Made by a program: the position numbers and the translations under genes | The notes under the pieces: generated by a model | The model's input: only the letters and a program-made list of their open reading frames with translations | Told to the model about the DNA's origin: nothing | Database searches by the model: none | DNA from: Atkinsonella hypoxylon | Taxonomy: Eukaryota > Ascomycota > Sordariomycetes > Hypocreales > Clavicipitaceae | Assembly (NCBI GenBank): GCA_000729835.1 | Contig: JFHB01000038.1 | Coordinates: forward strand, 1-64,000 | Length of the DNA: 64,000 nucleotides | Direction: 5' to 3' | Part shown: in pieces, positions 33,800 through 46,320 of the stretch | How the letters are laid out: each line of letters begins with the position of its first letter | How positions within the stretch are numbered: the stretch's first letter is position 1

Positions 33800-36604
33800 T
33801 TGATCTGTCCGCACCCTAGGTGCCTCAATCTGGAGGGAGGACATCATAGTTACCGAACAGGGACCAGGTAGGCATACACGCCTTATCAGACTGACTGGGA
33901 TGTTGAAAGACGCTCAGTACTGGCTGTCTAGTTAACGAGTACATGAAATGAAAAGGCAGAATATACAAGCTATACTGGGGAATGTCCGAAAAGGTATTCA
34001 ACACCGCTTCATTGCGCAAAGTCTGTCCTCGTTCTGGCATTCACGGTTGCGGGGCCAAGCCATTGGCGTCCAGTCCAGTCTCTCTTTTTTTTTTTTTTCC
34101 CCAGCAAGATGCGCAAGATTTTTTTTAACCCATCCTAGCGTGCGTGGTAATGCCAAGCAGAGGAAGTCCTATGGGATTAGCCGCATGCCGGTGAAAGCAG
34201 AGAGTGGCCAGTCGCCATGTAAGTCATAACTCTAACTAGGTCCTGGACCGGCTTCTCTTCATCTCAATGTTGTCCATTGTGCCCTTGAACCCGCTTGGTC
34301 GGCGACCACAACGTGGCATCGCGGGAACTAGAACAACAGCCTAGCCAGGAATGAGCAAATAAGCTCGGCATTTCGCGACAGATGGCGATCAGTCAGCTCG
34401 GTGTTTTGGCACCTCTGGTACCGAGTCCGGGGAAGCAAAAGCGCGACGCCGTTGCTCTAACCAGGTCTGCATCATCCTCGTGTTGCTATTTCTTCTGGAA
34501 AGAGGAAGATATGAGCAGATTCATCTGGCGCTGCGAGGCGACGAATGAGGAAACTCGGACATCGGCTGTAGCAACGGACTTTGGTCGTTCTCTGTTTCCT
34601 GGAACGCAGCTCTTCGCGTAAATCTGCCGTGGAGGGAGGGGGTGGCCGTGCCTTTCAACCATGCGGTTTGCGTGCAAGCAAGGGCTGAACTGAAGAGAAA
34701 AAAAAAGGGGGATCCTGTCGGTATGTCGCACGGCATCGACATCATGTGTGTGTACTATGTAGGCTAGAGAACCGTTTTCTCACCAGGGCTGGTTATCCGA
34801 GAAACGGAAAGCGGATAGCCATCCTTACGCTGGTAAATCCCACGGCGTGTACGGCATTAGTGCCATGTTCTTGATGAGAGAAAGGGGATGTCCAGTAATA
34901 ATCATTCTATTATTATGCTTGTTTCCTCTCCGCTTTCACGATACCTCTGGCCCCCACCCCTATTGACCACTATTCGTGGAAGTGGAAGGCTGGTTTGGTC
35001 GCCTAAACAGCATCTCCACTGCAGCGACGTCTTCTTTCTCGGCACTCGGCACCTCGTGCTTTGCTCCTTCCCCCCCTCTTTCGCGATATCTTAGAACCTC
35101 GCTTAACTTTGGCTGGCGGTGGAGCTCGATGAGCTAAGTCCCCTTGGCTCCCACCCATCTCAAATGATGCATTCCATACTTTTGCTCGGTCATAGCCGCG
35201 CGTTTCAACATGGTAGTCTCGTGAGACCATGGGTCGAAAAGCCGACACCCATCGCGATCGACACGTGGGACGTCGCATGGCGATAAGGCTTCAATGCTGG
35301 TTTGTCACGTTTTGGGAATCCCGGCCGCTGTCCGGACTAGGGGAGAGGGGAGAGATCTGGGCCGTGGAGTAGTTAGTGAGTCGAATCCTGACAGTGATGA
35401 ACTCCGCGGAAATGGAATTCTACGTGCCCACTTTCGCTGAAGAATGCGCACGGGGAAAGCTTGCCCAGGGTTGTAGATCTTGCGGAGACGCTGACACGCC
35501 CACCGAGGGGGTGATGGGTGGACCTTTATGGTTGGTGCTGTATTCTGTGACGTATTACTACGGAGTAAACTCCCATGCAATTCGCTGGGCATCCTCACAG
35601 ATAAAAGATAAAATCCAATACAGGGAACTCGAGCCTTATCGGCGTCAAAGAGCCATCTGGGTTCGCTGCACCCCTGTATCCTTGTATCCCTGGATTCCTG
35701 TATCTAGATGTATCAGTGCTTGACGCAGCTTTGCAGCCTTGCCATGTGCCATTTGCATCCACCCAGCCGATCCATCCAACTGCTGTTACTGTCGTATACG
35801 TATAGGCAGGCAGTGGCAGGGTAAACATGAGCCCCTTCTTAGCCTTATTAATTATCACGGGGAGTTATCCTGCCTCGAAAAGCCTGATAGCATCAATAAC
35901 CATGTCTCAACACGTGGTTATGCAGATTGCCAGTGCTCCGTGCCCCATGCTCCGTGCTCCATGCTCCGTGCAATTCAATGCATTCCCTGGCATTCTTGCT
36001 CGCACTCGTCTTCCCCCTTGCCGGATCGGAGGGACCTCTGACGGGTGTGTGTGCGGAGAAAATAAAGGGAATGAACGCCTGGCGGTTATTGCACGTACTG
36101 CGATGCGATATACAATCGGACCCTTGATTTTATTTTATTTTATTTTATTTTTATTATTATTATTATTTTTACAAAAGATATCGTACGGGAAGGGGTAGCT
36201 ATGCTGTAATTTGTTAGGGACAACCGAACATAACTTTAATCTTATTATTCCTACGTGCCTAGCTCACGTATCACTCAGTGTCTCAGAAGATCTTACAACA
36301 CGACTTCTGATTGGCCCCGAGCCATGCCTGCAAAGTAGATTTGTGAAAATAAGTTCAAGGATATTTATTTGTATTAAAGTACGGAATACACACCTGCTAA
36401 TATCTCTCTACCTGGTGCCAGGGAACAACAACCCCCGGATCCTGGAGGGCACCTTTCAGTTCATCATCAGTCACAAGTCACAGGATAAACCCGAAAGTAT
36501 GCATCACCGCATGCTTGTCATGGTGTACGGAGTAAGTCACAACTTTTGGATGCGAGGTTCCCTACCAGGTAGGTACCTCAGCCTGGAGGTACCCAAATAC
36601 CTAC

Positions 36605-36663
36605 TTACTTACCTACCTACCTACCTACCTACCTACCTACCTACCTACCTAGGTAGGTAGGTA
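36605..36663. repeat. ACCT/AGGT tetranucleotide repeat with palindromic centre
   Basis: About eleven ACCT-type units followed directly by three AGGT units, so the right end can fold back on the array. Confidence 0.95.
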
Positions 36664-37054
36664 AGCTTACAAGTCCGTATTCCGTACGCCGTTAGGACTT
36701 TTGTACGACCTCGCTAATAATGTACCGGCACTTGGCAGGTCGCTATACGGATTGTATTCACACGCACCGGGGTGGACGTAAGTAAAGGCTTTGGAGCCCC
36801 CCTTGCGCCATAACCTCGAATGACCATAACTGTTGTATTTGGAGCTAGATTAGGATCGTAATTACAACATTATCTAGCCAACCTAGCCAAGTCAATGATA
36901 TAGCACCCCAGTGCGGCTTTGTGTATTTGTTTACTTATTTATTCATTCATGTGTGAGGCGTTGGCACATGTGCTCAATCCAAGCGTTGATGAAACATCGC
37001 TTCGGCGCAGTCCCCCCGCGAAAAGCACAACCTGCAGGTCTAGAACAAACGTCC

Positions 37055-37120
37055 CCCTGCTCCCCCCTGCTCACCCCTGCTCCCCCCTGCTCTCCCCTGC
37101 TCTCCCCTGCTCCTCCCTGC
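37055..37120. repeat. 10 bp tandem repeat, unit near TCCCCCCTGC
   Basis: About six and a half imperfect 10 bp units, strongly C-rich on this strand. Confidence 0.9.
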
Positions 37121-37975
37121 CCTACTCTGCCCTGTCAGCATGCCGCACGTACATACATACGTAGCCCTACGTACAAAACACGTGCGGGAAGGTATGGGTG
37201 CCGAGACGAGACCCGCTTGCGGACTTGGCCTTGATGCACGAGCACGAAACTAACACGAAGGCCCCCTTCGTCCATTCATCATGTTCTCCGAAGGCCCTGT
37301 CGTGTCCTGGCCTGGGGCGTGGGAGAGCATGTCTACCGATCTGGGCAAGTATTCCGTAGGCATGGAGGCGATATGCAGCCAGAAATCGCAACTCGGGCCA
37401 CAGACAGATTGGATCTTGGTACCGTGCAGCAAGCTCTGTGGGCGCTAAATACCGAGTCTGGGCTGGTTGCATGGATCAAAGTGCCACCATGCACGGAATA
37501 CTCGACGCTTGGTCTTGGTCTGGTCAATGTCACCGCGGTAGTTAGAGCCCTTTCATCACGGAAAATTTTCCTCAACACTGTACCGGCGTGCTGATACGCA
37601 AGCATCGAGTTGTCTTTGCCAAAGTCCGGATTTCTTGGCGCAGCGTTCTGTGGCTGACAGGTTTCTGCTGCCTCGCCTCCTTAATCTCTATTGCCGGCGC
37701 CGTGAACCAACGATCCAGCTCATTTCTATTTCATCAAAGATAGTCAATGCTCGTGCTCGTCGTATATCCAAACCAAATTGGCCTTCCTTGCCGCTTGCCG
37801 CATAGATAGGGCAATCACCTGCCAATGCCAAGATGAGACCATGTCCCCCCCCTTTCTTTATGCCAAACAGGAAAGAGAAAACAACATGAGAAATGAAACA
37901 ATATTCTCTGTACACATGCTATAGGGAAAAAAAGAAGAGAAAAAATAAAATAAAAAATAAAAAAAGAAGAGAAAA

Positions 37976-38821
37976 TCAACCTTTGAGATCCAGCACCCGC
38001 TTGAGCACATCCTCGCTTGTTTTCCACCAACGCGCCCGCTGCTCCAAATCGTCTGCCACGCCGTCGAGAGCAGCCTCTTTTCTCCGTTGCGCCTCCCGCG
38101 CCGCTGTCAGACTCGTCTGCCGCTTGGCTTCCAATGGTCCCAGCCCTGCTCGCAGGCGTTCTGCTTCTTTGAGTTTCCTCGGTACCTTGGCCTGCAGGGC
38201 CTCGAGCTCACGAGTCAACTCTTGATCCTCTGCTTTGCGGCTCGCCACCAGGCTGAGAGTCTTGGCGAGCGGTAAGTTGAGAGAGGGATCGGCGTCACTG
38301 TTCTCTTGGAGCGCTCGCAGCTTCTCGATCCTTGCCTGCAGCTCCTGCGTCTTCATCGGAAGTTCTTGCAGTTGGATAGTGTCAAGCTGGATGGACTCAT
38401 AGCGTGCGCTCAGCTCTCGCCCTTTCCTCTCGAGCTCTTCCACCATCGAGGCCACCTCTTGCTTGAGCCTCTTCAGCTCCGCCTTGGCTTGCGCGTTGTC
38501 CTTTTCCAGGTCCAGATTTTCCTGCATGGTAACGATCAGGGGCGGGTCGCCAACGATGGCGCGGATGAACTTCTCCTTGGTGACTTGTTCGACATAGGAG
38601 AATCTCAGCTTCGCGAAAAGTTCTGTGTAATGCGCCAGGTCGGCTTCCAGGCTGGCTGGTGTAGGGCCATCGAGAAGATAGTTGGAGGCATCAGATGCAC
38701 GTTGCCGCGAGCCCTGTTCTGCCGGGTCTGTTATAGTTTCGCTGAGTTTGACGATGGATACTTCTTTTGATTGCAAGCGCCTCAGTGCCTCGAGAGCTTC
38801 TGTCGCGTCCGGTACCGCCAT
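37976..38821 (-). CDS. sos7: Kinetochore protein Sos7 family (coiled coil)
   Basis: Single-exon frame of 281 residues. The N-terminal 100 residues contain LRFSYVEQVTKEKFIRAIVGDPPL, a block I recognise from fungal Sos7 proteins. From about residue 105 to 270 the sequence is almost continuous coiled coil (Glu, Lys, Leu and Ala heptads). Sos7 is an outer-kinetochore component that binds Spc7/KNL1 and is thought to be the counterpart of yeast Kre28 and animal Zwint. Length matches the family. It is transcribed divergently from the RS-domain gene at 39249, 427 bp away, so a shared promoter region is likely. A generic coiled-coil protein is the fallback reading. Confidence 0.8.
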   Translation of the reverse strand: MAVPDATEALEALRRLQSKEVSIVKLSETITDPAEQGSRQRASDASNYLLDGPTPASLEADLAHYTELFAKLRFSYVEQVTKEKFIRAIVGDPPLIVTMQENLDLEKDNAQAKAELKRLKQEVASMVEELERKGRELSARYESIQLDTIQLQELPMKTQELQARIEKLRALQENSDADPSLNLPLAKTLSLVASRKAEDQELTRELEALQAKVPRKLKEAERLRAGLGPLEAKRQTSLTAAREAQRRKEAALDGVADDLEQRARWWKTSEDVLKRVLDLKG

Positions 38822-39248
38822 ATGGAAGGCTCGTCGCGGGAATGAAGATTTGTCGATTGTGAATATTCTGAAAGAAAGCAGCGGGCGCTCTATCGACTGT
38901 CTATGCTAAGCTTGTATGCGTGATTGATGTTACGATGTTCTGTCCAAGTGATGATATAATGAATCAAGCGCAATGCGGGCGGGGTTGATGTCAACATTGA
39001 ATGTTTATTACTTTTCGAACCTAAACGGGCTAGCGTGGCCGTTTATCGGTTATCGGTCTCCGACCATGGCCACAGCGCCATCCAGTGGTTTAGCGTTCAG
39101 TGTCACTGGCAAGCAGCGCCGCTTCTCTCCACTTGTAACAATTTACCTCCGACAACACGACGCTGCGCGAGTGCTGAGTTTGGCCTCGGGCTGGCCACAG
39201 TAACTATTGATCATCTTGGAAATCCTTGCATTGCTGCTTGCCTCGAAA
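38822..39248. promoter_or_regulatory. Divergent promoter region between sos7 and the RS-domain gene
   Basis: 427 bp between two start codons on opposite strands. No consensus element is certain. Regulation from both sides is inferred from geometry only. Confidence 0.5.
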
Positions 39249-40514
39249 ATGTCTCATGATGAGCTTCTTAACGATGATTACGTTGCCGGATTGCTGGCGC
39301 AGGATGCCAAAGACTGTTCGCTGAGGTACTCCGCCATGGGCATGGAAGCTTTCCGTGACAGGAAAAAGTACGCCGCACCCATCATCATCCCCTTCTACTT
39401 TTCCCCCTTGTTTTGCTTTTACTCCTGCGACTTCTGCTGACGGCTAGTAAGGCCATCATCAATGCTTAAGCCAAACACCCGATTTCTTCGTCATGTCATC
39501 AAGGACACAGATACCCATAACAAAGCACTGCTAGCGAAAGAAACCTCCGAGTCAAGGGTACGATTAAAAAAACTCGAACATGCGAAAGAGAGGAAGAGGA
39601 GGAAGGTAAACCCTGATGCGCGCGACATTCGAAGAAGGCAAATGGGCGACATTCAGGCCATATTGGGTGGCAAGAAAAGCCGAAGGGACGAGGATGGCCG
39701 TGAGAGACCGAGACGGTGGGTTGCTGATGATGAGAAGAATCAACCGAAAAGTCGACACTCAAGAAGGGGCAGCGACTTGTTCTCCAACGATGATGACCGG
39801 AAGCGCTACGGAAGGCTTTCTGAGCGCGACTTCAACGGCCGAAACGTCGCATCTGAACGAGACAAGAAGACGGCGTTGCGGAGCCGCAGAGATCACAGCT
39901 CATCGGAGGACGATGATGAAAGACGTCGGCGTCGAAGATCTAGAAGACGTAGATCCAGGTCTCCTAGCAGGCATCGTTCATCTCGATCTCCCGATGACCA
40001 TGGGCGAAAGCACATGGGACGCTCCTATTATGATCGGCCCAGACCGCATCGCGCATTGCCCAAAACAGGCCCCAAGCCTACCTCACCCCAAGACGAGGAC
40101 TCAGACCCCCTAGAGGACTTCATAGGACCGCCACCGCCGCCGAAACACCGTGGTAGGGGAAACATCGGCGGTGCAGCGGCACTAGATCGGCGATTCTCAG
40201 ACTCATACGACCCCAAGCTGGACGTACAGATGGACGACCAGGATGTCCCTTGGGATGACGCAGTGGAATCGTTTAGAGACCGGCAAAAGCTGCGACTTAA
40301 CCAGGACCAACGAATGAAAGATGCAGGATTCACGGCCGAGGAAATCCAGCGAGCGAGGGGGTTAGATGAACAGACCCAGCCGGGCGTCATCTGGTCGAAA
40401 GCAGGTGAAAAGAGGGAATGGGACAAAGGCAAGGGCGTCGCTGTCCCAAGCGATGATGACGATGATGCGATTGCCTTTGCGAAACAGCCGACGTTGTTTT
40501 CAGAGGAGCACTAG
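39249..40514 (+). CDS. RS-domain protein, putative pre-mRNA splicing factor (annotated '38B-like' in fungi)
   Basis: Exon 1 (39249-39367) and exon 2 (39452-40514) join across an 84 bp GT-AG intron to give 393 residues. The N-terminus MSHDELLNDDYVAGLLAQDA and the block KPNTRFLRHVIKDTDTHNKA are conserved in fungal proteins usually labelled pre-mRNA-splicing factor 38B. The middle is an Arg/Ser-rich domain (RRRRSRRRRSRSPSRHRSSR and neighbours) expected to be phosphorylated and nuclear. After a DPLEDFIGPPPPPKHRGRG stretch, a conserved C-terminal region has WDDAVESFRDRQKLR and QTQPGVIWSKAGEKREWDKG. It probably acts in or beside the spliceosome, on family grounds. The acceptor at 39450-39451 was chosen because it alone keeps frame. 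Confidence 0.8.
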
Positions 40515-41755
40515 CGGATTTCAATTCTTGCATACAGTTGGATAATGCAGAGCCGAATTTCCGTGAGCTTGGTTATTTACTTGTGATTTACTCGACTGTA
40601 GAACGCACTTGAGGGCTTTTTGCCGTACTGAAATGTTCAATGCTGCAATGGCCTTGGCGTCTTTACCTGGTGTAGTTTAGATGTCGAGCTAAAGCTGCTG
40701 GATCTCATGGCGAATGTTGTCACGGGATTGCGGTTCTTTCAAAGAATAGCCTTCAGCTTCTTCTCCAATCCTCGACTGTCCACGAACACACTTGCCCTCT
40801 AATGACCAGTTTGACTTATCAGAAAACTGTGTTTCCGCAGACCATTTCGCCAGAATCGCCCTGATGCCCTCGCTTTGATAATCTTCTGTAGCTGGGAATT
40901 CTATCCTAGGACACTGTCACGCTTCTGGCGTGATGAGCCTCGGCATTCAAGCCAGGATCAATCGGTTTTTCTCTGCATATCTCGCGTGAGGCCATCAAAC
41001 CATGGTTCATTCTTCTCCCGGTCTTACTGCTCAAGCATGTCGCATTCTACGTAGACAGCAGCCCCGTCGTCCCGTCTAAGGCTGCGATACGCTCAAGACT
41101 AATTTCTGTGAGGGCTTGTGAAAGTGTAGAAACCTGGTAACTCTAAGCCTGTAGCATTTTGAAATTGGTGTAATCTGTGTCTTTAAATGTTGGAACTGGG
41201 ACACAATGGGATGTTGTGTTGGCAAGCTGAAATGGACATGTCCTCATCAATAACGGCACGATATCAGCATCATGATCGATAGTTGTGAAGCGCATGGACA
41301 AGCCAAGACTCCCTTTTTCTTTTATTTTCTTTTATTTTCTTTCTTTCTTTCTTTTTTTTTTTTTTTTTTGTGGACATGACGCTTGATCTTGTTCAAGTGG
41401 CATGACGAGGGATTCGTATCGTGTGGTTATTCCCCGTATTCACATAGGGGCTACATATATCTACGCGCTACATCGTAATTACCTAGGGTAATGGGCCCAG
41501 CCATTATAATGTAGAGCGCGCCTCTTCTCATGAGGGTTTTCAATGCCTAGATTGGCGCTTTAGGCTCTGACCTAGTCACTGTAGTAGCACGTGCTTGGCT
41601 TAGCTACCTGTACCTAGGTAGTTTGGGCATCGGTCTGATTTCATCGTGCATGCTTAGCATATCTATCATAGGCGTAGGAAAGGTCCTAGTAGATAATAGA
41701 GGTTCGAATGAAGGTAAAGCGGGATACTGCCAGACGCTTCTTCCACCTTCCCCTG

Positions 41756-41790
41756 CTGCTTTGGCTGCTTTGGCTGCTTTGGCTGCTTTG
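41756..41790. repeat. Four 9 bp tandem repeats, unit GCTGCTTTG
   Basis: Nearly exact tandem 9 bp units. Confidence 0.9.
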
Positions 41791-41860
41791 CATGATGACG
41801 TAAAACGCAGGGATGGCGCCGCTTCCCCTGCGCAAGTACCTACTAGGTACACCCACTGTA

Positions 41861-41900
41861 GGTACCTACCTACCTAGGTACCTTAGGTAGGTAGGTAGGT
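41861..41900. repeat. ACCT/AGGT palindromic repeat
   Basis: TACC repeats followed by their complement around a CCTAGGTACC centre. Same type as 27303-27353 and 36605-36663. Confidence 0.85.
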
Positions 41901-43225
41901 ATTAGTGTTACCCCGTAGGTGATGTGAGTGACACTAGGGAGGTCGCAAGCGCGACTGGGGAATTCGTTCCCGTGATACATTTTCATTTCTTTCTTCATTC
42001 ATTTTGGCTGGTTTTTTATTTTATTTTATTTTTATTTTTTCTCCCCTTCTTTCGAGCTCGATTTCTAAAACGCAAAGGAATAGTTGCAAGCTGCAATGCC
42101 GCCTTCCCTTTTGGCTTCTGCTTCCTTTGCCTTCCGCCCTGCGTAGATCTGAGCTGAGCGACCGGGTGCGGCAAAGTGTCGACTGTCACCAGAATTGGTT
42201 GCCTGAGACGCTAGCGGCCCACAAAGTGCCACTTTCTGAATCAATTCAGCCTAGTGCTGCACACAGGCTATGGCGAATCACATGCAGTCTGCATGATATT
42301 AATAGCCCGAGCTCTAATGGAAAATGGCAGTTGGAATCTTATACGCCGTACCTTGTGTGCGATACAGTGTGTAAAGCCAAGCAGCAGTGCAGCGCTACAC
42401 TCTGATCTTATTTATCAACACTGATAATGATCCTCCTGACGAGTCAGGATCCGGGACTCGGTGTCGCTTACTGGGAGGATTAAAAGTCTTTGAGTCCTTT
42501 AAATGATGGTATAAAGAACAATAGATCCGAGGAAGCCTTCTGGTCCAGCCAGCCCCCCCCCTCCCCCCATATTCTCCCCTCCTTCAGGTCAACTGCTCAC
42601 GCCACTGGCGGCACTACCCCTTCCCTAAGCCGCAGCCAGACCAGCCGCCTCAGAGCCTAGAGCCCAGAGCCCAGAGTGCGTGTTGACTGCTCTCGGCCAC
42701 AGACGCTTCAATCGCACCACCTGCCTGCCAAACCATCCGTCCCACCTTCACCTCCACCATCGCCGCCGCCCTTCCTTGACGTCTGCAATCTACCGCAAAG
42801 TGACTATCCTTCTTTCCTGTTTCTTACCAGTACCTGATCCGCATTGATTTCTCTTCATTTATTTTTACTTCTCCATCCCTCTTCCTTTGTCGCACCGCTG
42901 TTCCGCTTCGCTTCGCTTCGCTTCCTCTCCTCCTTCCAATTTCGAATGCTTCAGGCGATCGACTAGGCCAACACTCGCCATCTGCTTTCCCTAATCACGT
43001 ACGCACCGGGATCGCAGATGACTGGTCTCGCTGGCTGACCGCATCGTCGACGACTGGACGGCCGACGGCGGAGACGATCACGACTATCACGAACTCGAAG
43101 TAGATTGCTATTGTCTTAGACTCTACTCCTCACTCACATTATCTTTCTCTCCCTTTGTTTTTTTTTTTCAAACAAGAACATATACTCAACCGCGCATTAG
43201 CCGCTGACCGGTGATTTCTTTCCTC

Positions 43226-43233
43226 TATAAAAA
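43226..43233 (+). promoter_or_regulatory. TATA-box candidate upstream of the RING gene
   Basis: TATAAAAA lies 20 bp before an in-frame ATG (43246) and 53 bp before the next (43279). If it is used, transcription would start near 43256, which favours 43279 as the true start codon. Confidence 0.45.
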
Positions 43234-43278
43234 GCACATACTTGATTGGTACCTTTGGAATCCTATATCGATTCCACA

Positions 43279-45765
43279 ATGCGGCCGCCACGGGTCGCCA
43301 TACTCGTGCTCTCTATTGCCGCCTCCCTCTTTATCATATACCGTGGAGTAATCACGAACCGGGCTACTGCCGCTGCTTCCTACCCATCTAGTTCCCGATC
43401 TTCCAGGTCGGTATTTGGCTTCATGTACTATAATACTCCATTTTCTTTATTTCCTCCAAATGCCGCTATCAGCTTGACCGATGACAACAGCACATCATTT
43501 GCCGCCCGACCAGCTGCTTTCGGTCCTAAATTGGCTACCAGAGGCCTCAGCGGGCAACTCTGGGTGGGCAGCGGCTTTGGGGAGGATAGTCTGGATACAG
43601 ATGGGGAGCTAGGGTGCAGTGATATCCCCGGCTGGGGTAGTTCCAACACGAGGGCTTCCCTTAAGAGTTCGTTGAAAGATGGGTCAACAGGGATTACTTC
43701 ACTGAAATCCAAGGTATTGAAGAAGGGTGGCAGTCTCCTCAATCCGGACAACCGCGAGTCTATCAATCGAGCCAAAGCACAATTCAGAGATGCCAACACA
43801 GATGCTTATCTGACGGAGGAGGTTTCGGGCTCACTCTCTCGGCGTGATGTCGCCAGCGGCTCTTCTGCTCACGCCGATATCCAGTCCATACAGGAGGCGG
43901 CGGAAATCGAGGGCAAGGTCGTATTGTTGAAGCGTGGTGGGTGTGGTTTTCTCGAAAAGGTCATGTGGGCGCAGCGAAGAGGGGCCATAGCCGTCATAAT
44001 CGGCGACAATCAGAAGGGTGGTCCTTTGATTCAGATGTTTGCGCACGGGGACGAGGTTGATAATGTGACCGTTCCCTCGGTCTTTACAGCTCGTACAACA
44101 GCCCAGCTACTGTCGTCATTGACGCAGCCCGGTAGTTTTATTGAAGACACGATTGATGACAATGGAAACCCGACACTCAAGGTTCAGCAATCTGCTGCGG
44201 CAAAACACAAGAAGCGATCTCTTGTCGACTCTAAGGCTGCTGCCTCCACAGTCAAGCGAGCTGCTGCGGATGAGAAGAAGAAGCAATCAACGTCACCATC
44301 CCCAGTTAAAAAATCAAAGTTCGGCGAAGGTCGTGGCCTGCTCTCTGGCGTCTTCAAAAGCACTTCAGCCCATCACGTCGGTTCGCAAAGTCGCCCTCCC
44401 AGCAGCGGCCGGCTGGATTGGGTTCTCGTTGAGGATTGGGTTGATGAAAAAGACAAGCTCATAAGTGATACCATGGGCAAGACACAGACCTCCAAGAAGA
44501 AGCCTCAGGGCGACGAATTTGTGATTGGCGTTCATGACTGGCGAGACCCTGACTTGGTCGGCAATAGGGGCAAACAGGATCTTGAGGAAAAGAAGACGTC
44601 CAAACAGGCCGAATCGAACAAAGACAGCAGCACGGGCATCAGTACAGATGGACCTGGTGCCAACAGGGCCGAGATTACGTCGAAACACAATGGTCTGCTG
44701 TCCAGAATATTCGGCAAAGGTGACGCCAAGACTGTACAAGAGCCAGAGGCTCTAATTCCTCACCATAGTCAAGAGCCGCAGGAGGCCCCGCGGTCTGGCA
44801 AAGGATCCTCTCACGAAGGTCTTTGGGTGACTATCACACCAGCTAGCAGCGCAAGCCCGTTCTTTGATACTTTGCTCGTCTTGGTCATCAGTCCTTTGGT
44901 GACTCTCACTATTGTCTACACGCTTCTCATTCTGCGGGCTAGGATCCGTAGACGACGTTGGAGAGCCCCAAAATCAGTTGTGGAGCAACTACCAGTGCGA
45001 ACATATCATACTGTTTCTTCGACTACCTCCAACATGTCTCCAAGATTGCCATCCCCTACAAGCGCAACTCCCACCACGCCTCTACTACAGCACAGCCCGA
45101 CACTATCTCGACCTCGTTCCAGGACCACCACCGGAGTTTTGGAGAGTCCCAATTTCCTCGCATCAAGTCCAGCTGTATCTACGCCGCAGGAGTCCTCTCG
45201 AACCACTCGCCGATCAGAGTTTGAGAAGGGCGCTGGCGGTTTTTCGGCAGAGTGGAGGAAGTACATGGGCCGGCAAGTTGAGTGCGCTGTGTGTCTTGAG
45301 GAGTACGTCGACGGTGTAAGCAGGGTTATGAGTTTACCATGCGGCCATGAGTTCCACGCTGATTGCATGTAAGTGTTTTTGACACCTTAACTGAATATCT
45401 CCCTTCTAGCTTTCCCCATGCGTCTAACTTTGAATTTTAGTACGCCCTGGCTTACCACACGTCGACGAACCTGCCCAATCTGCAAAGGTGATGTGGTTCG
45501 ATCACTGCAGCGTGGAAGAGGAAACGGACCACGATATGAACCCTATCGAGAGGATAGTGATGACGATGATGAAGACGAAGCCGAGGCCTCCGGTTCTGCT
45601 GAAAGGAATCCCGACCTGGAGCAAGGCAGGACAAGATCCGGGGCCCGTGGTAGCCCGCAAACAGTTCGTCAACAAGGTCGTTGGTTGGGCATCTTGTCAC
45701 AAAGCTTTAACTCAAGAACTAGAACAGGACGTCGCTCCCCCTCCTCTGAGCATCGAGATCGATGA
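43279..45765 (+). CDS. PA-TM-RING E3 ubiquitin ligase
   Basis: Exon 1 (43279-45368) and exon 2 (45441-45765) join across a 72 bp GTAAGT...TTTTAG intron placed inside the RING finger, giving 804 residues. An N-terminal signal anchor (VAILVLSIAASLFIIY) comes first. A protease-associated domain follows (about 190-300) with EGKVVLLKRGGCGFLEKVMW and VPSVFTARTTAQLL. Next are a Lys/Ser-rich linker, a membrane span (about 535-555, VISPLVTLTIVYTLLIL) and a RING-H2 domain from about residue 667 (CAVCLEEY, CGHEFHADC, then CPICKGDV). The PA domain faces the lumen and the RING the cytosol, as in RNF13/RMR-type ligases of the endomembrane system. The tail is acidic then Arg/Ser-rich. Met at 43246 is an alternative start. 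Confidence 0.88.
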
Positions 45766-46320
45766 TTGCGCACGCAAAACAATGCATATATATTGGTTCG
45801 ACATCTTTTTTTTTTCACTTAATACCCCCGTTAAATCTCACCCGGCGTTTTACGGCACTGGAGTAGGTGTAATCCAGCTGGTCTCTTTTTTAATCTCCTT
45901 TAGCGAGCGGTTGTTTTGGAATGAGGCTCATTAGGCGCGTCTCGGCGCCCAAGAAACTTTGTAAGACCCTTGTAGTGGTAGTCAAGTCTACTTGTGTACG
46001 TTGCGTTGAGGTCTACTAAATATGACATGTTGTGGAAGGTCCGGTGCAACGTGGCATCATACCCTTATGGAGTCTTCCTCAACTAGCCAGTCATGGTTAG
46101 GAATGAAAATAACTACAGATACATCGACTACAGCTTTGGTTGTGATTGTAGTTTGGCACTCCGTTGGATCATGGGGCAAACGGCTACTGTGTTGCCGAAG
46201 CTGTCACGGAAAGATCAGGATAACGCTGTGAATATGGTCGCGATGAGCAGTATGAACTACCATATTACCATTGATGTGTTCTACTTAACCTGTGCAAGAT
46301 CATTTGTCATATCTCTGTTT
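45766..46320. other. Convergent 3' region between the RING gene and HOM2
   Basis: The two genes converge here. A T-rich stretch at 45808-45818 follows the RING stop. No further gene seen. Confidence 0.5.

Larger units (their letters stand above)
30222..37975. other. 7.7 kb gene desert rich in homopolymers and microsatellites
   Basis: No open frame here shows a recognisable domain, and most short ones run through low-complexity DNA. Visible content: T18 joined to A13 (30509-30539), a run of G at about 30825-30837, an A run then AC and AT repeats (31142-31206), a GGGCCCCC-type palindrome (about 32030-32052), CCGAC pentamers (33772-33799), a T run (34085-34098), 10 bp pyrimidine-rich repeats (37055-37120) and ACCT repeats (36605-36663). 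Several TACGGAATA/TACGGAGTA motifs are scattered through it. A noncoding RNA or a poorly conserved gene could be missed. Confidence 0.5.
40515..43278. other. Intergenic; includes promoter and leader of the RING gene
   Basis: No gene recognised. Holds a T-rich tract (41310-41370), a 9 bp tandem repeat (41756-41790), an ACCT/AGGT palindromic patch (41861-41900) and a long CT-rich stretch (42540-43180) typical of promoters and leaders of highly expressed fungal genes. A TATAAAAA box is at 43226-43233. Confidence 0.5.

Noticed and set aside
36211..36660. Frame of 149 codons ending in the ACCT repeat
   Set aside because: The end is repeat-encoded (TYLP units) and the rest has no recognisable feature.
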